Positions 34,434 to 44,373 of a stretch of DNA of 64,000 nucleotides are shown here, one piece after another. Where the stretch lies: assembly GCF_042651785.1 (NCBI RefSeq), contig NZ_JBHSEC010000002.1, positions 62,001 to 126,000 on the forward strand, in the 5' to 3' direction. The first letter of the stretch is position 1; each line of letters begins with the position of its first letter. The notes below the pieces were generated by a model. It was given only the letters and a program-made list of their open reading frames with translations, did not search any database and was not told where the DNA came from. This DNA comes from Chungangia koreensis. Its GTDB lineage: Bacteria > Bacillota > Bacilli > Bacillales_A > Planococcaceae. A program made the translations under genes and the position numbers.

Positions 34434-36509
34434 TCACTTTTGTGGTTCTTCTTTATAATCGCATTTCACACATTGGATTTGGATCCCTTTTTTAAGCTTT
34501 TTCTCAACTAACAAACTACTGCACTTTGGACAAGGACGATTGATCGGCTTATCCCATGATACAAATTCACATTCTGGATAACGACTGCAACCATAGAAAA
34601 TCCGTTTAGTCTTACTCTTCCGCTCTACAATTTCCCCTTGCTTACAGGAAGGGCAAGTTACGCCAATCGTTTTAATAATCGCTTTCGTGTTCCTACATTC
34701 AGGGAAGTTGCTGCAGGCCATGAATTTTCCATAGCGGCCAAGCTTGAATACCATCGGCGACCCACAATTCTCACAATCTTCACCAGCCGGTTCATCCTTG
34801 ATTTCTATCTTTTCCATTTCCTTGTCGGCCACTTTTAAATGTTTTTCGAAGTCCTTGTAGAATTCATCAATGACTTCAACCCATTTCACTTTGCCGCCTT
34901 CGATTTCATCGAGGTTCTTTTCCATTTCAGCAGTGAATTCGATATTAATGATATCCGGGAAAAATTCAGCCATTATGTCATGGACAATCGTTCCAAGTTC
35001 AGTAGGAACAAATCGCTTCGCATCTAAAGTGACATATCCACGCTTCTGAATCGTATCTAAAGTTGGCGCATACGTTGATGGCCTTCCAATCCCAAGTTCT
35101 TCAAGGGTTTTTACAAGCCTTGCTTCTGAATAGCGCGGAGGCGGCTGAGTAAAATGTTGTTTCGGATCTATTTTAATATTTTTGATCGAATCTCCTTTTT
35201 CCATCTCCGGAAGGATCCGATCCTTTTCTTCTACGGTATCATCCGTACCCTCTACATAAACTTTCATAAATCCTTGGAACTTCACTTGTGATCCATTTGC
35301 ACGAAAAACGACATCATCTTGTCGTAAATCAATGGTCACGGTATCCAAAACAGCAGGAGCCATTTGACTTGCCAAGAATCGTTCCCATATCAATTTATAT
35401 AGTCTATAAAGGTCCTTCGACAAAATATTTTTGAGCTGGTCAGGAGTCCTTAGCGTACTCGTCGGGCGGATTGCCTCGTGGGCATCTTGTGTATTAGCAC
35501 CTGCTTTAGCCCCTTTTGAAGAGGATGAAATATATTCTTTTCCATATTCTCTTTCAATGTAGTCTGACGCTTCTTTCTTTGCTGTATCGGAAATTCTTGT
35601 TGAATCCGTTCTCATGTAAGTAATGAGACCGACTGTCCCTTCCTTCCCGATATCAATACCTTCATAGAGTTGCTGAGCAAGCATCATAGTTTTTCTTGCC
35701 CGGAAATTTAGTTTCCGAGCGGCTTCTTGTTGCAGGGAGGAAGTGATAAAGGAAGGTGCCGGATTTCGTCTGCGTTCCTTTTTAACTACGCTATCTACAA
35801 CAAACTGATCACTTTTAATCTTGTTTAATAGTTCATCTACCGATTTCTGATCGGTAAGTTTCACCTTTTCTTTTCCGTTGCCATGGTACATCGCTTCAAA
35901 AGTATATTTCCCTTTTTCAAATTGACCAGTAATCGTCCAATATTCTTCGGGTTTGAAGTTTTTGATTTCATTTTCCCGGTCAATAATCAGTCTTAGTGCT
36001 ACTGATTGCACCCTACCTGCGGAAAGTCCTTTTTTCACTTTTTTCCATAGAATTGGGCTGATATTATAACCCACTAAACGGTCGAGAACCCGTCGTGCCT
36101 GTTGAGCATCGACAAGTCCCAAGTTAATAGGTCTTGGATGTTTGAATGAGTCTTGAATAGCATCTTTCGTGATTTCATTGAAAACTACTCTACATTCTGA
36201 ATCGATATCTATTCCGAGTGCTTTAGCCAAATGCCAAGCGATTGCTTCCCCTTCACGGTCCGGGTCGGCCGCAAGATAAACTTTTTTCGCTTTTTTTGCA
36301 GCATTTTTTAATTCCGTTAATACTTGGCCTTTGCCACGGATGGTAATATACTTTGGCTCGTAGTTTTTAGTCGCATCTACACCCATTTGACTTTTGGGTA
36401 AATCGATGACATGTCCGAGAGATGCTTTTACTTTATATTTTTTTCCTAAATAACGTTCAATCGTCTTCGCCTTCGCGGGCGATTCAACGATGACTAAGTA
36501 GTCTGACAT
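34434..36509 (-). CDS. topA: DNA topoisomerase I
   Basis: Type IA enzyme that relaxes negative supercoils. The 691-residue protein has the TOPRIM domain at the N-terminus ([18 protein letters not shown]; acidic [13 protein letters not shown] near 105-120), the active-site tyrosine in [13 protein letters not shown] near residue 300, the GRPSTYAPT segment near 480 and three C-terminal zinc-ribbon repeats ([32 protein letters not shown]) from about 580. Same length as B. subtilis TopA (691). A promoter-like sequence with phased repeats lies in the gap upstream. Confidence 0.98.
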   Translation of the reverse strand: MSDYLVIVESPAKAKTIERYLGKKYKVKASLGHVIDLPKSQMGVDATKNYEPKYITIRGKGQVLTELKNAAKKAKKVYLAADPDREGEAIAWHLAKALGIDIDSECRVVFNEITKDAIQDSFKHPRPINLGLVDAQQARRVLDRLVGYNISPILWKKVKKGLSAGRVQSVALRLIIDRENEIKNFKPEEYWTITGQFEKGKYTFEAMYHGNGKEKVKLTDQKSVDELLNKIKSDQFVVDSVVKKERRRNPAPSFITSSLQQEAARKLNFRARKTMMLAQQLYEGIDIGKEGTVGLITYMRTDSTRISDTAKKEASDYIEREYGKEYISSSSKGAKAGANTQDAHEAIRPTSTLRTPDQLKNILSKDLYRLYKLIWERFLASQMAPAVLDTVTIDLRQDDVVFRANGSQVKFQGFMKVYVEGTDDTVEEKDRILPEMEKGDSIKNIKIDPKQHFTQPPPRYSEARLVKTLEELGIGRPSTYAPTLDTIQKRGYVTLDAKRFVPTELGTIVHDIMAEFFPDIINIEFTAEMEKNLDEIEGGKVKWVEVIDEFYKDFEKHLKVADKEMEKIEIKDEPAGEDCENCGSPMVFKLGRYGKFMACSNFPECRNTKAIIKTIGVTCPSCKQGEIVERKSKTKRIFYGCSRYPECEFVSWDKPINRPCPKCSSLLVEKKLKKGIQIQCVKCDYKEEPQK

Positions 36510-36674
36510 GAATGTGCCTCCCCATAGAGGTTACTTTTACTGCGTTTTTCATGAGAGGAAATGATGTAGTGGTGAAGACAAACTGTCGTGGGCTCCAAAA
36601 AGAATCCCCTACCAACCAATCAATTTAAATGTCCTCTTTCATAAAAACATTCTTTAAAAGAATTCCTGTTGCAA

Positions 36675-36728
36675 AATGTATACCAGTTTTAGTTTTTATG
36701 CAACTTTTTTTCATCATATGCAACTTTT
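36675..36728 (-). promoter_or_regulatory. Candidate topA promoter with phased 12-bp direct repeats
   Basis: TTGCAT (36698-36703), 17 bases, TACATT (36675-36680) on the minus strand. The plus-strand 12-mer TATGCAACTTTT occurs at 36697-36708 and again at 36717-36728, start to start 20 bases (about two helical turns); the first covers the -35 and the second lies just upstream, touching the dprA stop codon. The leader to the topA ATG would be about 160 bases, in which I see no other clear element apart from a 7-bp ATTCTTT/AAAGAAT palindrome near 36648. Confidence 0.5.
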
Positions 36729-37617
36729 AGCTTTTTGGTTGAATGAATTCTTCAATGATTTGATACCCATTCCAGACAGGTTTTGCACCCTCTAAAAGTA
36801 ACTGATGTGGACCTAATGATAACTCTGATTGTATAGAACCTGGAACTGCAAAAACATCTTTTCCGTGTTCCAATGCGTGTTCCATTGTACTAACAGTCCC
36901 GCTTTTCTTTGCCGCCTCCGTAACAACGACACCATTCGACAAACCGCTAATAATGCGATTCCGCATCGGAAAATGCCATCTTTTCGGCCCGGTATACGGT
37001 GGGTACTCAGATAATAGTAAATGATTTGTAGATATTTCTTCAGCTAATTCTTTGTTTTCTTTCGGATAAATATGAAAAAAACCGGAGCCTAACACGGCAA
37101 TCGTTTTTCCGCCATACCTTAGGGCAGAGTGATGGGCCATTGTATCTGCTCCTCTTGCAAGACCGCTTACAATCACTATATCTTTCTCGACTAATGGAGG
37201 AATAATATAGTTTAAGGATTGTTCTGTGTAAATCGTCGCTTTTCTTGATCCGATGACCGCTATTTTCCATTTAGCAATTAAAAGTTCCAATTTCCCTTTT
37301 GCATAGAGGACTGCTGGCGGATCTACCAGTTCGTGAAGTAATGAGGGATAAAGTTCGTGGTTAAACGGGATGGGGGTAATTCCGTGGAACCGATAAGCAT
37401 CTTTAAATTGAGTTTTCAACGCTTCGCTATACGTGCTGCTTACTCTCTTTGCCTTGTCGGCAGGCAAATTCAGTAGAGATGACAAACGCAACACATCCAT
37501 CTTGTCCACTTCACATAAATTCGGATCCGAATTTAAAAGTGGCTGTAATTTGTTTAGCGGCACTGGATGTACATAATGAAGTGCTAATAATCGCTGTACA
37601 AACAGCTCTTCCTTCAT
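36727..37617 (-). CDS. dprA: DNA-protecting protein DprA (Smf)
   Basis: Binds incoming single-stranded DNA and loads RecA during natural transformation. The 296-residue protein has an N-terminal helical region (1-80) and the extended Rossmann fold: AVIGSRKAT near residue 118, SGLARGADTMAHHSAL near 150, AVLGSGF, and LLSEYPPYTGPKRWHFPMRNRIISGLS with the GTVSTMEHAL segment toward the end. Length equals B. subtilis DprA (297). It follows sucD after a terminator, as in Bacillus (sucD-dprA-topA). Confidence 0.96.
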   Translation of the reverse strand: MKEELFVQRLLALHYVHPVPLNKLQPLLNSDPNLCEVDKMDVLRLSSLLNLPADKAKRVSSTYSEALKTQFKDAYRFHGITPIPFNHELYPSLLHELVDPPAVLYAKGKLELLIAKWKIAVIGSRKATIYTEQSLNYIIPPLVEKDIVIVSGLARGADTMAHHSALRYGGKTIAVLGSGFFHIYPKENKELAEEISTNHLLLSEYPPYTGPKRWHFPMRNRIISGLSNGVVVTEAAKKSGTVSTMEHALEHGKDVFAVPGSIQSELSLGPHQLLLEGAKPVWNGYQIIEEFIQPKS

Positions 37618-37637
37618 TTCTTCCCTCCTTATTATAG

Positions 37638-37668
37638 AAAAAAGTGTAGTGCTTGTCGCACTACACTT
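37638..37668 (-). terminator. Intrinsic terminator after sucCD
   Basis: An 11-bp perfect stem AAGTGTAGTGC/GCACTACACTT (37642-37652, 37658-37668) with a five-base loop and a T-rich tail (TTTTTTC) on the minus strand, directly after the sucD stop and before the dprA ribosome binding site. Confidence 0.93.
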
Positions 37669-37673
37669 CCATC

Positions 37674-38576
37674 TTAATGTGTTTTACATTGTTCGTACAA
37701 GCCTTTTTCCTTAATAACTTTAATTAATGTCGAACCGATATCAGAAGGAGTAGGTGCTACTTCCATTCCTGCAGCTTCCATAGCTTTAATTTTGTCGGCT
37801 GCTGTACCTTTACCGCCGGAAATAATGGCACCTGCGTGTCCCATACGTTTTCCTGGAGGTGCAGTTTGACCACCGATGAAGCCTACTACCGGCTTCGTCA
37901 TGTTCGCTTTGATCCATTCTGCAGCTTCCTCTTCAGCAGTACCACCGATTTCCCCGATCATAACAACTGCAAGAGTTTCAGGGTCTTCGTTAAATGCTTT
38001 TAGAACATCGATAAAGTCAGTTCCGTTTACAGGGTCCCCACCGATTCCGACTGCAGAAGTTTGACCGATACCCGCTTGAGTCAATTGGTGTACTGCTTCG
38101 TAAGTCAATGTTCCGGAACGTGAAACTACTCCAACATGGCCTTTCTTATGGATGTAACCAGGCATGATACCGATTTTAGTTTCATCTGCAGTAATAACGC
38201 CAGGACAGTTTGGACCAATCAGACGAGTCTTTTTGCCTTCCATGTACCGTTTTACTTTCACCATATCCAATACCGGGATATGCTCTGTGATACAGATTGT
38301 CAAATCCAATTCAGCATCAACCGCTTCAAGGATTGCATCAGCTGCAAACGGAGCCGGAACGTAGATGACAGAAACATTTGCACCTGTTGCTTTCACAGCA
38401 TCTTCAACTGTGTTATATACAGGAACTCCTTCTACTTCCATACCTTCCTTACCAGGCGTTACACCTGCAACGATTTTCGTTCCATACTCCAGCATTTGTT
38501 TTGTATGGAATGTTGCTGTTGCGCCTGTAATCCCTTGTACAATAACTTTTGTATCTTTATCAACATATACGCCCAT
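37674..38576 (-). CDS. sucD: Succinyl-CoA synthetase (ADP-forming) alpha subunit
   Basis: With SucC converts succinyl-CoA to succinate with substrate-level ATP formation in the TCA cycle. The 300-residue protein has the CoA-binding Rossmann domain at the N-terminus ([20 protein letters not shown]), the [11 protein letters not shown] motif near 120-130 and the phosphohistidine loop [15 protein letters not shown] near residue 245. Same length as B. subtilis SucD (300). It starts 18 bases after sucC. Confidence 0.98.
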   Translation of the reverse strand: MGVYVDKDTKVIVQGITGATATFHTKQMLEYGTKIVAGVTPGKEGMEVEGVPVYNTVEDAVKATGANVSVIYVPAPFAADAILEAVDAELDLTICITEHIPVLDMVKVKRYMEGKKTRLIGPNCPGVITADETKIGIMPGYIHKKGHVGVVSRSGTLTYEAVHQLTQAGIGQTSAVGIGGDPVNGTDFIDVLKAFNEDPETLAVVMIGEIGGTAEEEAAEWIKANMTKPVVGFIGGQTAPPGKRMGHAGAIISGGKGTAADKIKAMEAAGMEVAPTPSDIGSTLIKVIKEKGLYEQCKTH

Positions 38577-38594
38577 TAGTTTTCCCTGCCTTTC

Positions 38595-39755
38595 TTAGCC
38601 TACAAGCTCAACAATCTTTTGTGCACCATCCGCCATTGAATCTGCAGCAATGATGTTCAAACCGGATTCATTCAATAATTTCTTGCCAAGATCAACGTTA
38701 GTCCCTTCAAGACGTACAACGAGTGGTACTTGAAGACCAACTTCTTTTGTAGCAGTGATTACACCTTCTGCGATGATGTCACATTTCATGATACCGCCGA
38801 AAATGTTAACGAAGATCCCTTTAACATTTGCATCAGAAAGGATGATTTTGAATGCTTCTGTTACTTTTTCAGCAGTCGCACCGCCCCCAACGTCAAGGAA
38901 GTTAGCCGGTCTGCCGCCAAAGTATGAAATTGTATCCATTGTAGACATAGCAAGGCCTGCACCGTTTACCATACAGCCGATGTTGCCATCAAGCGATACA
39001 TAGCTCAGGTCATATTTCGATGCTTCGATTTCTTTCGGATCTTCTTCATCGTAGTCACGAAGTTCAAGAATTTCCGGATGTCTGTAAAGTGCATTGGAAT
39101 CAAAGTTGAATTTTGCATCAAGTGCCATAACATCGCCCTCTTTAGTAACAACTAACGGGTTGATTTCGACAATGGATGCATCTTTTTCGACATACGCTTG
39201 GTATAGTCCCAACATGAATTTAGCTGCTTTGTTCACCAATTTAGAAGGGATATTCATATTGAAAGCCATACGACGAGCTTGGAAGCCAGTAAGACCGACA
39301 ACAGGATCGATCACTTCTTTGAAGATTTTCTCAGGTGTCTTTTCAGCTACCTCTTCAATGTCCATTCCGCCTTCTTCAGAACCCATCAACGTGACGCGGT
39401 CTGTAGCACGGTCAAGAACTAAGCCTAAATAGTATTCTTTTTCAATATTGGAACCTTCTTCGATGTAAAGGCGTTTAACTTCTTTACCTTCCGGGCCTGT
39501 TTGGTGAGTGACAAGAACTTTTCCGAGAAGCTCTTTTGCATATGTACGAACTTCGTCTAAGTTCTTAGCAATTTTGACACCGCCGGCTTTACCGCGTCCA
39601 CCTGCATGGATTTGCGCTTTCACGACAACTACCTCTGTGCTAAGCTCTTTCGCGACTTTTACTGCTTCGTCAGGAGAAAATGCTACCTTCCCGTTCGCAA
39701 CAGCTACACCATACTGTCTAAGGAGCTCTTTCCCTTGATATTCATGGATATTCAT
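38595..39755 (-). CDS. sucC: Succinyl-CoA synthetase beta subunit
   Basis: Nucleotide- and succinate-binding subunit. The 386-residue protein begins [19 protein letters not shown]; the ATG at 39755 is supported by GGAGG 7 bases upstream and by the family start (B. subtilis 385). The ATP-grasp domain includes [14 protein letters not shown] near 45-58, and the C-terminal ligase domain has [13 protein letters not shown] and [11 protein letters not shown] SigA-type promoter and a near-perfect cre site lie just upstream, suggesting glucose repression through CcpA. Confidence 0.98.
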   Translation of the reverse strand: MNIHEYQGKELLRQYGVAVANGKVAFSPDEAVKVAKELSTEVVVVKAQIHAGGRGKAGGVKIAKNLDEVRTYAKELLGKVLVTHQTGPEGKEVKRLYIEEGSNIEKEYYLGLVLDRATDRVTLMGSEEGGMDIEEVAEKTPEKIFKEVIDPVVGLTGFQARRMAFNMNIPSKLVNKAAKFMLGLYQAYVEKDASIVEINPLVVTKEGDVMALDAKFNFDSNALYRHPEILELRDYDEEDPKEIEASKYDLSYVSLDGNIGCMVNGAGLAMSTMDTISYFGGRPANFLDVGGGATAEKVTEAFKIILSDANVKGIFVNIFGGIMKCDIIAEGVITATKEVGLQVPLVVRLEGTNVDLGKKLLNESGLNIIAADSMADGAQKIVELVG

Positions 39756-39803
39756 CTTACGTCCTCCATTTCGCACTTCTGACAAGTTATTTACTACCCA
39801 TCC

Positions 39804-39832
39804 ATTGTATAAAATGTGTCAAACAATGTCCA
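39804..39832 (-). promoter_or_regulatory. SigA-type promoter for sucCD
   Basis: TGGACA (39827-39832), 17 bases, TACAAT (39804-39809) on the minus strand, each hexamer one base off consensus. The predicted start is about 42 bases before the sucC ATG. Confidence 0.68.
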
Positions 39833-39841
39833 CAATTGTCT

Positions 39842-39856
39842 TTTAAGCGTTTTCAA
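39842..39856 (-). promoter_or_regulatory. CcpA cre-site candidate upstream of sucCD
   Basis: On the minus strand TTGAAAACGCTTAAA matches the cre consensus WTGNAANCGNWNNCW at all fixed positions but one. It ends 9 bases upstream of the -35 of the sucC promoter. TCA-cycle genes are commonly CcpA targets in Bacillales. Confidence 0.6.
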
Positions 39857-39962
39857 ATTATAAGTAGTTGTTATTTTCAGAAAACCGAAGTCTCTATAAA
39901 TCAAATAAAAAGGGCTTTGGATTGAACACGACAATAATCGACATGTCCCAAAGACATGCCGA

Positions 39963-40250
39963 TTACTTTTGACGAGATCCATGTTCTTTATCGAGCCGAT
40001 AGACGAAAGCGAATACTTCTGCAACTGCTTGGTAGAGCTCCTCTGGAATCGATTCGTTAATATCCAGCTTCCCTAACAATTCCACGAGACTGGCGTCTTC
40101 TTGAACGGGTACGCCATGTTCTGCTGCTTTTTCTAAAATATTTTCCGCTATCTTTCCCTTCCCTTTCGCTATTACCTTTGGGGCATCCTGTTGTTCCGAT
40201 TGATAGGAAAGAGCTACGGCTTCTTTTCTTTTGTATTGATGATCCTTCAT
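39963..40250 (-). CDS. ylqH: YlqH, FlhB C-terminal-tail-like protein
   Basis: A 95-residue protein equivalent to the cleaved C-terminal peptide of FlhB without the membrane part and without the NPTH cleavage motif. It has DAPKVIAKGKGKIAENI then GVPVQEDASLVELLGKLDI, and SIPEELYQAVAEVFAFVYRL, lining up with residues about 290-355 of FlhB in this window. Known in B. subtilis as YlqH (FlhX in some annotations); its role is not settled. It overlaps ylqG by 4 bases. A 12-bp hairpin covers its stop codon but lacks a T run. Confidence 0.9.
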   Translation of the reverse strand: MKDHQYKRKEAVALSYQSEQQDAPKVIAKGKGKIAENILEKAAEHGVPVQEDASLVELLGKLDINESIPEELYQAVAEVFAFVYRLDKEHGSRQK

Positions 40251-42037
40251 ATCCGGATATCCACCCCTTTCACAGGGTCTGAAGGTTTTTTCTTCACTGT
40301 TGTTGATTGCTCAGCAAACGTTTTTATAGTAAGACCTGATAGTCTGTAGTCTGCCGCAGCAAGACCTTCCTTCAGTGCCTCACGAAACGGCTCTGCTGCC
40401 CTCATAAGCCCTTCCGCCTCATTATATACATTGATGGTCACCACACGGTTTTGTACCGCCATATCCACCACTGTTTCCTTTAGGAACGATAGTTGCAAAT
40501 AAAAGAGTACACGGACATATTCAGAATCAATTTTACCGTCTTCTTTCATACGGCCGGTCCAGTTGAGGGTTGCGTCCATCTTCTTGCCGAAAAATTGCAG
40601 TGGAATTTGCATCACAATTTGCTGTTGGTGACCTGACTCCGCGGATAACAATTGAGCACCATTCAGACGATATATTATATGCTCTGCGCTTTCTTTCAAC
40701 TGTGCAGAAGTTGCCGGATGTTGAATAAGCGAAAGCAATTGTGGTTTTAATTGATCGATAACCGAAGGATCGAATGTTTTCCCGTTTAAGCTGTGTTCAT
40801 AACCTAATCCCATAGTTTTCAGTACGTTTTTGATGACCGTTTCGAAAACCTTGCCATCAATAGTGTTTTCAGTATTTTGCATCGCTTGTTGCAGTAATTG
40901 CCTCATTTTAAAGTCATCCGCATCTTGAAAAGCTTGGAGTAGATTATTCAATTTGGGCAGTCCGGGGTCTGCCTGTTCGTCCATACCAAACAAAGACAAT
41001 AAATGCTTCATAACAGTTTCGTTTTGCTGTAATTCTGGTCCGCTCAATGCCTTAACCAAGTTCTGGTGAAGCTCTTTAATCATAGTAGAAGACACGGATT
41101 GATCTGCTATTTTCAGGTTTTCCGGCAGATTCAATGATTCGATTGTTTGATTGTACTGGCGGATGTATTGGCTGGAATTTTTCGGTTCAGATAATAGGAT
41201 TTGTTTAAGCATCTTTCCTAAAGATTCATCAGGCAGTTTTCCACTCGTTGATAAGACTTCCACTGACCAATTAGACATTGTGGCAGTAGTTGGAAGTATA
41301 TGACTCTGTTTTAATGTGTTGAATACAGCCGCCTCGCCACTTAAGGTTAAATTTAATGCTGAAGTTGCTAATAATGAAACTGCGGTTTGAGTACGGATGG
41401 GTTCTGCTATATTTCCTAATGTATTCATTAAACGTTGTCGGTCCGATAGTGGTAATTGTTGTTCTTGATGCAGCTGATTCGAGAGATTACCGATTAGTGA
41501 AAGTAGTCCAGATTTGTCTAATCCTCCTAAAACTGATTGGAATGCTTGAGACGTGAATGGCACTTTCAAAGAAACCATCTTTTCCAACGCCAACAGGGCA
41601 CTGCTAAGTTGTTCAGGTGGCAATGATTTCAGCCAAGACTCGGCCATTAGAAGCTGTTCATTTGTCATCGGAATTTGCTTACTGACGATCATGGACAGGA
41701 GTGTATTCATTTCTTTCGTATTAGGCAACCCTAATGCTTGGGCGAGCAGGCCAATTTGCTTCATATCGGTCGGATGTTGACTAACAGGATCACCTGCAAT
41801 TTTCAGCTGAATTTCCGGAGTGGTAGAGGTCACAACAAAATAATGGGAATCGCCAGCTTTAAGAGGGACTTCCATTTTCGCCACCAGCCTATGTCCACCT
41901 ACCGCTACTTCTGCTGTTTGTTCAGGGAAAAGTTGTTGAACGGTTCCATGGAATACCTGTCCCTGTTTCAGCACGAGCGGTTGTGGCTGTTGTATTGGCC
42001 GTACTGGACTAATACCTGGGAAATGGCCCATATTCAT
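40247..42037 (-). CDS. ylqG: YlqG, FliK-like hook-length-control family protein
   Basis: A 596-residue, Gln/Leu/Ser-rich, helical protein with no membrane segment. The first 400 residues are low in recognisable features; the last 130 (QQQIVMQIPLQFFGKKMDATLNW at the start, then VTINVYNEAEGLMRAAEPF) have the pattern of a FliK-type C-terminal domain. Synteny (rnhB-ylqG-ylqH-sucC) identifies it as YlqG of B. subtilis, function unknown. The ATG at 42037 has AAGGGGTG 6 bases upstream and is preferred to the GTG nine bases before it. Confidence 0.85.
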   Translation of the reverse strand: MNMGHFPGISPVRPIQQPQPLVLKQGQVFHGTVQQLFPEQTAEVAVGGHRLVAKMEVPLKAGDSHYFVVTSTTPEIQLKIAGDPVSQHPTDMKQIGLLAQALGLPNTKEMNTLLSMIVSKQIPMTNEQLLMAESWLKSLPPEQLSSALLALEKMVSLKVPFTSQAFQSVLGGLDKSGLLSLIGNLSNQLHQEQQLPLSDRQRLMNTLGNIAEPIRTQTAVSLLATSALNLTLSGEAAVFNTLKQSHILPTTATMSNWSVEVLSTSGKLPDESLGKMLKQILLSEPKNSSQYIRQYNQTIESLNLPENLKIADQSVSSTMIKELHQNLVKALSGPELQQNETVMKHLLSLFGMDEQADPGLPKLNNLLQAFQDADDFKMRQLLQQAMQNTENTIDGKVFETVIKNVLKTMGLGYEHSLNGKTFDPSVIDQLKPQLLSLIQHPATSAQLKESAEHIIYRLNGAQLLSAESGHQQQIVMQIPLQFFGKKMDATLNWTGRMKEDGKIDSEYVRVLFYLQLSFLKETVVDMAVQNRVVTINVYNEAEGLMRAAEPFREALKEGLAAADYRLSGLTIKTFAEQSTTVKKKPSDPVKGVDIRI

Positions 42038-42042
42038 TGTAA

Positions 42043-42810
42043 TCACCCCTTATAATTCGATTTAATCGGTTCAAAACTCTTTCTATGTTCAGAGATTGGA
42101 CCGAACTTCTCAAGACCCGCTAAATGTTCTTTCGTACCGTAGCCCATGTTTTTTGCAAATCCGTAATGAGGATATAATTTATCGAGTTGTTCCATATATT
42201 CGTCCCTTGCGGTTTTTGCAAGTATGGAAGCGGCTGCGATTGCCAAGCTTTTTTCATCACCTTTGATGATCGATTCTGTCCTCATGAGCAATGGCAGCTT
42301 CATCGCATCCACCAATACGACATGTGGAGATGTATTTAAGGATAGTACCGACTCTGTCATGGATCGTTTAGTTGCCTCGTAAATGTTAAGTTCGTCAATA
42401 ACTTTAGAAGGTTGGAAGTGGACAGCATAGGATACCGCGATTCTTTTGATTTCTGATGCAAATGCCATACGTTTTTCTTTAGGAATCTGTTTTGAATCAT
42501 TCAGACCAAGAAGGGTTTCTGTATTTTCAGGAAGAATGACTGCTGCCGTCACTACAGGACCCGCTAACGGTCCACGCCCAGCCTCATCCACTCCTGCTAT
42601 GTATCGATTGATCTCATTACGAAATGAATGATCAAAACGTTCTTTTTCCAGATGTGCCACCCTTACGGCATTCCTTTGTTTATACCGCCGACTCCAGCTC
42701 TCTATCGCCTTCTGGACGCCGGAGCGACCGTCTGTTTTCAACTCTTCCATCCACTCTTGCCATTCATCGAATTCTTGCAAAAGTTGTTGGATTTCTTTCA
42801 CACTTTTCAT
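42043..42810 (-). CDS. rnhB: Ribonuclease HII
   Basis: Removes RNA from RNA-DNA hybrids and single ribonucleotides from DNA. The 255-residue protein has an N-terminal extension typical of Bacillus RNase HII (about 70 residues) and the catalytic core starting YIAGVDEAGRGPLAGPVV (Asp76 and Glu77 region), with the second acidic site in VVLVDAMKLP and KSLAIAAASILAKTARD. B. subtilis RnhB has 255 residues. A SigD-like -10 element is found 35 bases upstream. Confidence 0.97.
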   Translation of the reverse strand: MKSVKEIQQLLQEFDEWQEWMEELKTDGRSGVQKAIESWSRRYKQRNAVRVAHLEKERFDHSFRNEINRYIAGVDEAGRGPLAGPVVTAAVILPENTETLLGLNDSKQIPKEKRMAFASEIKRIAVSYAVHFQPSKVIDELNIYEATKRSMTESVLSLNTSPHVVLVDAMKLPLLMRTESIIKGDEKSLAIAAASILAKTARDEYMEQLDKLYPHYGFAKNMGYGTKEHLAGLEKFGPISEHRKSFEPIKSNYKG

Positions 42811-42844
42811 ACTAGCATTTCCCCAATTCTTCCTGCTGTACTCT

Positions 42845-42852
42845 ATATCGGC
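42845..42852 (-). promoter_or_regulatory. SigD-like -10 element before rnhB-ylqG-ylqH
   Basis: The minus strand reads GCCGATAT, an exact match to the SigD -10 consensus, 35 bases before the rnhB start. The expected TAAA -35 is not present at N14-16 (TTTA is found), so it may be weak or chance. A SigA alternative (TTTATT-18-TATAGA) overlaps it. Confidence 0.3.
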
Positions 42853-42862
42853 TTATTACAGG

Positions 42863-42900
42863 CAAAATAAAGAAACCTCTTTTGCACAAGGCAAAAAAGG
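42863..42900 (-). terminator. Intrinsic terminator after rbgA
   Basis: A stem CCTTTTTTGC/GCAAAAGAGG (42891-42900 with 42876-42885, one wobble pair) and five-base loop, followed on the minus strand by TTTCTTTATTTT. It begins right after the rbgA stop codon. Confidence 0.8.
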
Positions 42901-42902
42901 CT

Positions 42903-43757
42903 TTATCCTTCAAGTTCCTCTACAAAATCAAAACTTAACTTTCCTAATTCCTCATTACGGATATCTCGGACGATTAGCTCAGCAACGGCGTCGTAATCGG
43001 TCTCTCCACCTTTGACTTTCCCTCGGAGCCTGCCGATATGATCGAAGGTATTGGCAATTTTTTCATCAATCGCTGAGATTTTAAATCGTTTCTCTAAACG
43101 TTCCGGATAGTGCACCTCTAAAAAATGGAGTCCGAAAATCGCTAAATCTTCCATATTTGTGATCGTGTCTTTAATCGCACCTGTCAAAGCGAGTTTGTAA
43201 CCGACTGATTGGTCTTCAAACTTCGGCCACAATATACCCGGCGTATCCAATAGCTCGATTTCTTTCCCTACCTTGATCCATTGCTGTGCTTTCGTGACAC
43301 CTGGCGTATTGCCTGTTTTCGCTATATTCTTCTTTGCCAGCCTATTAATGAGAGTCGACTTTCCTACATTAGGAATTCCTACAATCATTGCCCGGATCGC
43401 TCTCGGCTTCATTCCACGGGACTTCATCCGTTCCCATTTTTCTGTCAAAATTTCCTGTGCTGCCTTCGTTACAATTTTTAAATCCTTACTTTCAAAGCTA
43501 TTTATGGCAACGGCCATATGACCGTTCTCTTCAAAATAACGAATCCATTTTTTCGTTTCGGCTTCATCTGCCATATCCGACTTATTCAAAATAAGTAAAC
43601 GCGGCTTTTGTTGGATTACTTCGTCAATCATTGGATTTCTCGAAGAGTATGGAAGCCGAGCGTCGATCAACTCAAAAATAATGTCGACCAACTTTAGTTT
43701 TTCGGTTACTTCCCTTCTGGCTTTCGCCATATGTCCGGGAAACCATTGGATCGTCAT
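42903..43757 (-). CDS. rbgA: Ribosome biogenesis GTPase RbgA (YlqF)
   Basis: Circularly permuted GTPase essential for late 50S assembly in Bacillus. G motifs occur in permuted order: G4 [10 protein letters not shown] near residue 57, G1 [15 protein letters not shown] near 128, G3 DTPGILWPK near 172. The start [17 protein letters not shown] is the family hallmark and the C-terminal ANTAR-like RNA-binding domain follows. Length 284 against 282 in B. subtilis. It starts 16 bases after lepB. Confidence 0.98.
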   Translation of the reverse strand: MTIQWFPGHMAKARREVTEKLKLVDIIFELIDARLPYSSRNPMIDEVIQQKPRLLILNKSDMADEAETKKWIRYFEENGHMAVAINSFESKDLKIVTKAAQEILTEKWERMKSRGMKPRAIRAMIVGIPNVGKSTLINRLAKKNIAKTGNTPGVTKAQQWIKVGKEIELLDTPGILWPKFEDQSVGYKLALTGAIKDTITNMEDLAIFGLHFLEVHYPERLEKRFKISAIDEKIANTFDHIGRLRGKVKGGETDYDAVAELIVRDIRNEELGKLSFDFVEELEG

Positions 43758-43773
43758 ATATAAACCTACTTTC

Positions 43774-44343
43774 TTATTTTACAATTCCGAAGTCCTCGAC
43801 CGGCCAAAATACAAAACTTGTATTGCCGATGATTTCGTCAATCGCTATAACCCCGATATGCCGGCTGTCCTTACTATTCCGTCGATTGTCACCCATCACA
43901 AATACGTGGCCAGCAGGAACTTTTTCTTCTTGAATGACATCCATCAGTGTGAAGTCTTCAGTTAGCGTACCTTCAGTCACCTCTGCTTTATATTCATCCA
44001 GATAGGGTTCATCATATTCTTTCCCATTAATAATTAGTTGATCATTCTTATATTCAACCGTGTCCCCTGGAAGACCGATTACCCGTTTTATGTAATCTTT
44101 CTGTTCGGGTGCATGGAATACGATAATGTCAAATCGGTCAGGCTCTCCCAACGAATAGCCGATTTTATTGACAATCATCCGATCCCCGTGTTCAAGAGTC
44201 GGCATCATCGATTCTCCATCTACTACAATCGGCGTAAAGATGAAGTATCGGATTAAAGCTGCCAATCCGAAGGCGATCAATAACGCTTTCGTCCACTCTA
44301 AAAATTCATTTTTCGGTTTTTTCTCTTCGATATCTTGTGTCAT
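43774..44343 (-). CDS. lepB: Type I signal peptidase
   Basis: Membrane-anchored peptidase that removes signal peptides from secreted proteins. The 189-residue protein is of the short Gram-positive (SipS/T/W-like) P-type: one membrane helix (about residues 18-38) followed by the catalytic domain with Ser45 ([10 protein letters not shown]) and Lys86 ([13 protein letters not shown]), and the [17 protein letters not shown] box near 148-165. The symbol is general; which Sip paralogue it corresponds to cannot be told. A SigA-type promoter lies upstream. Confidence 0.95.
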   Translation of the reverse strand: MTQDIEEKKPKNEFLEWTKALLIAFGLAALIRYFIFTPIVVDGESMMPTLEHGDRMIVNKIGYSLGEPDRFDIIVFHAPEQKDYIKRVIGLPGDTVEYKNDQLIINGKEYDEPYLDEYKAEVTEGTLTEDFTLMDVIQEEKVPAGHVFVMGDNRRNSKDSRHIGVIAIDEIIGNTSFVFWPVEDFGIVK

Positions 44344-44373
44344 CCAAACGCCTCCCAGGTATTTCTCTTCTTA

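Noticed and set aside
39936..39964. 12-bp hairpin over the ylqH stop codon as terminator
   Set aside because: The stem is good but the minus strand continues ATTATTGTCG with no T run, so termination is doubtful; noted in the ylqH entry only.
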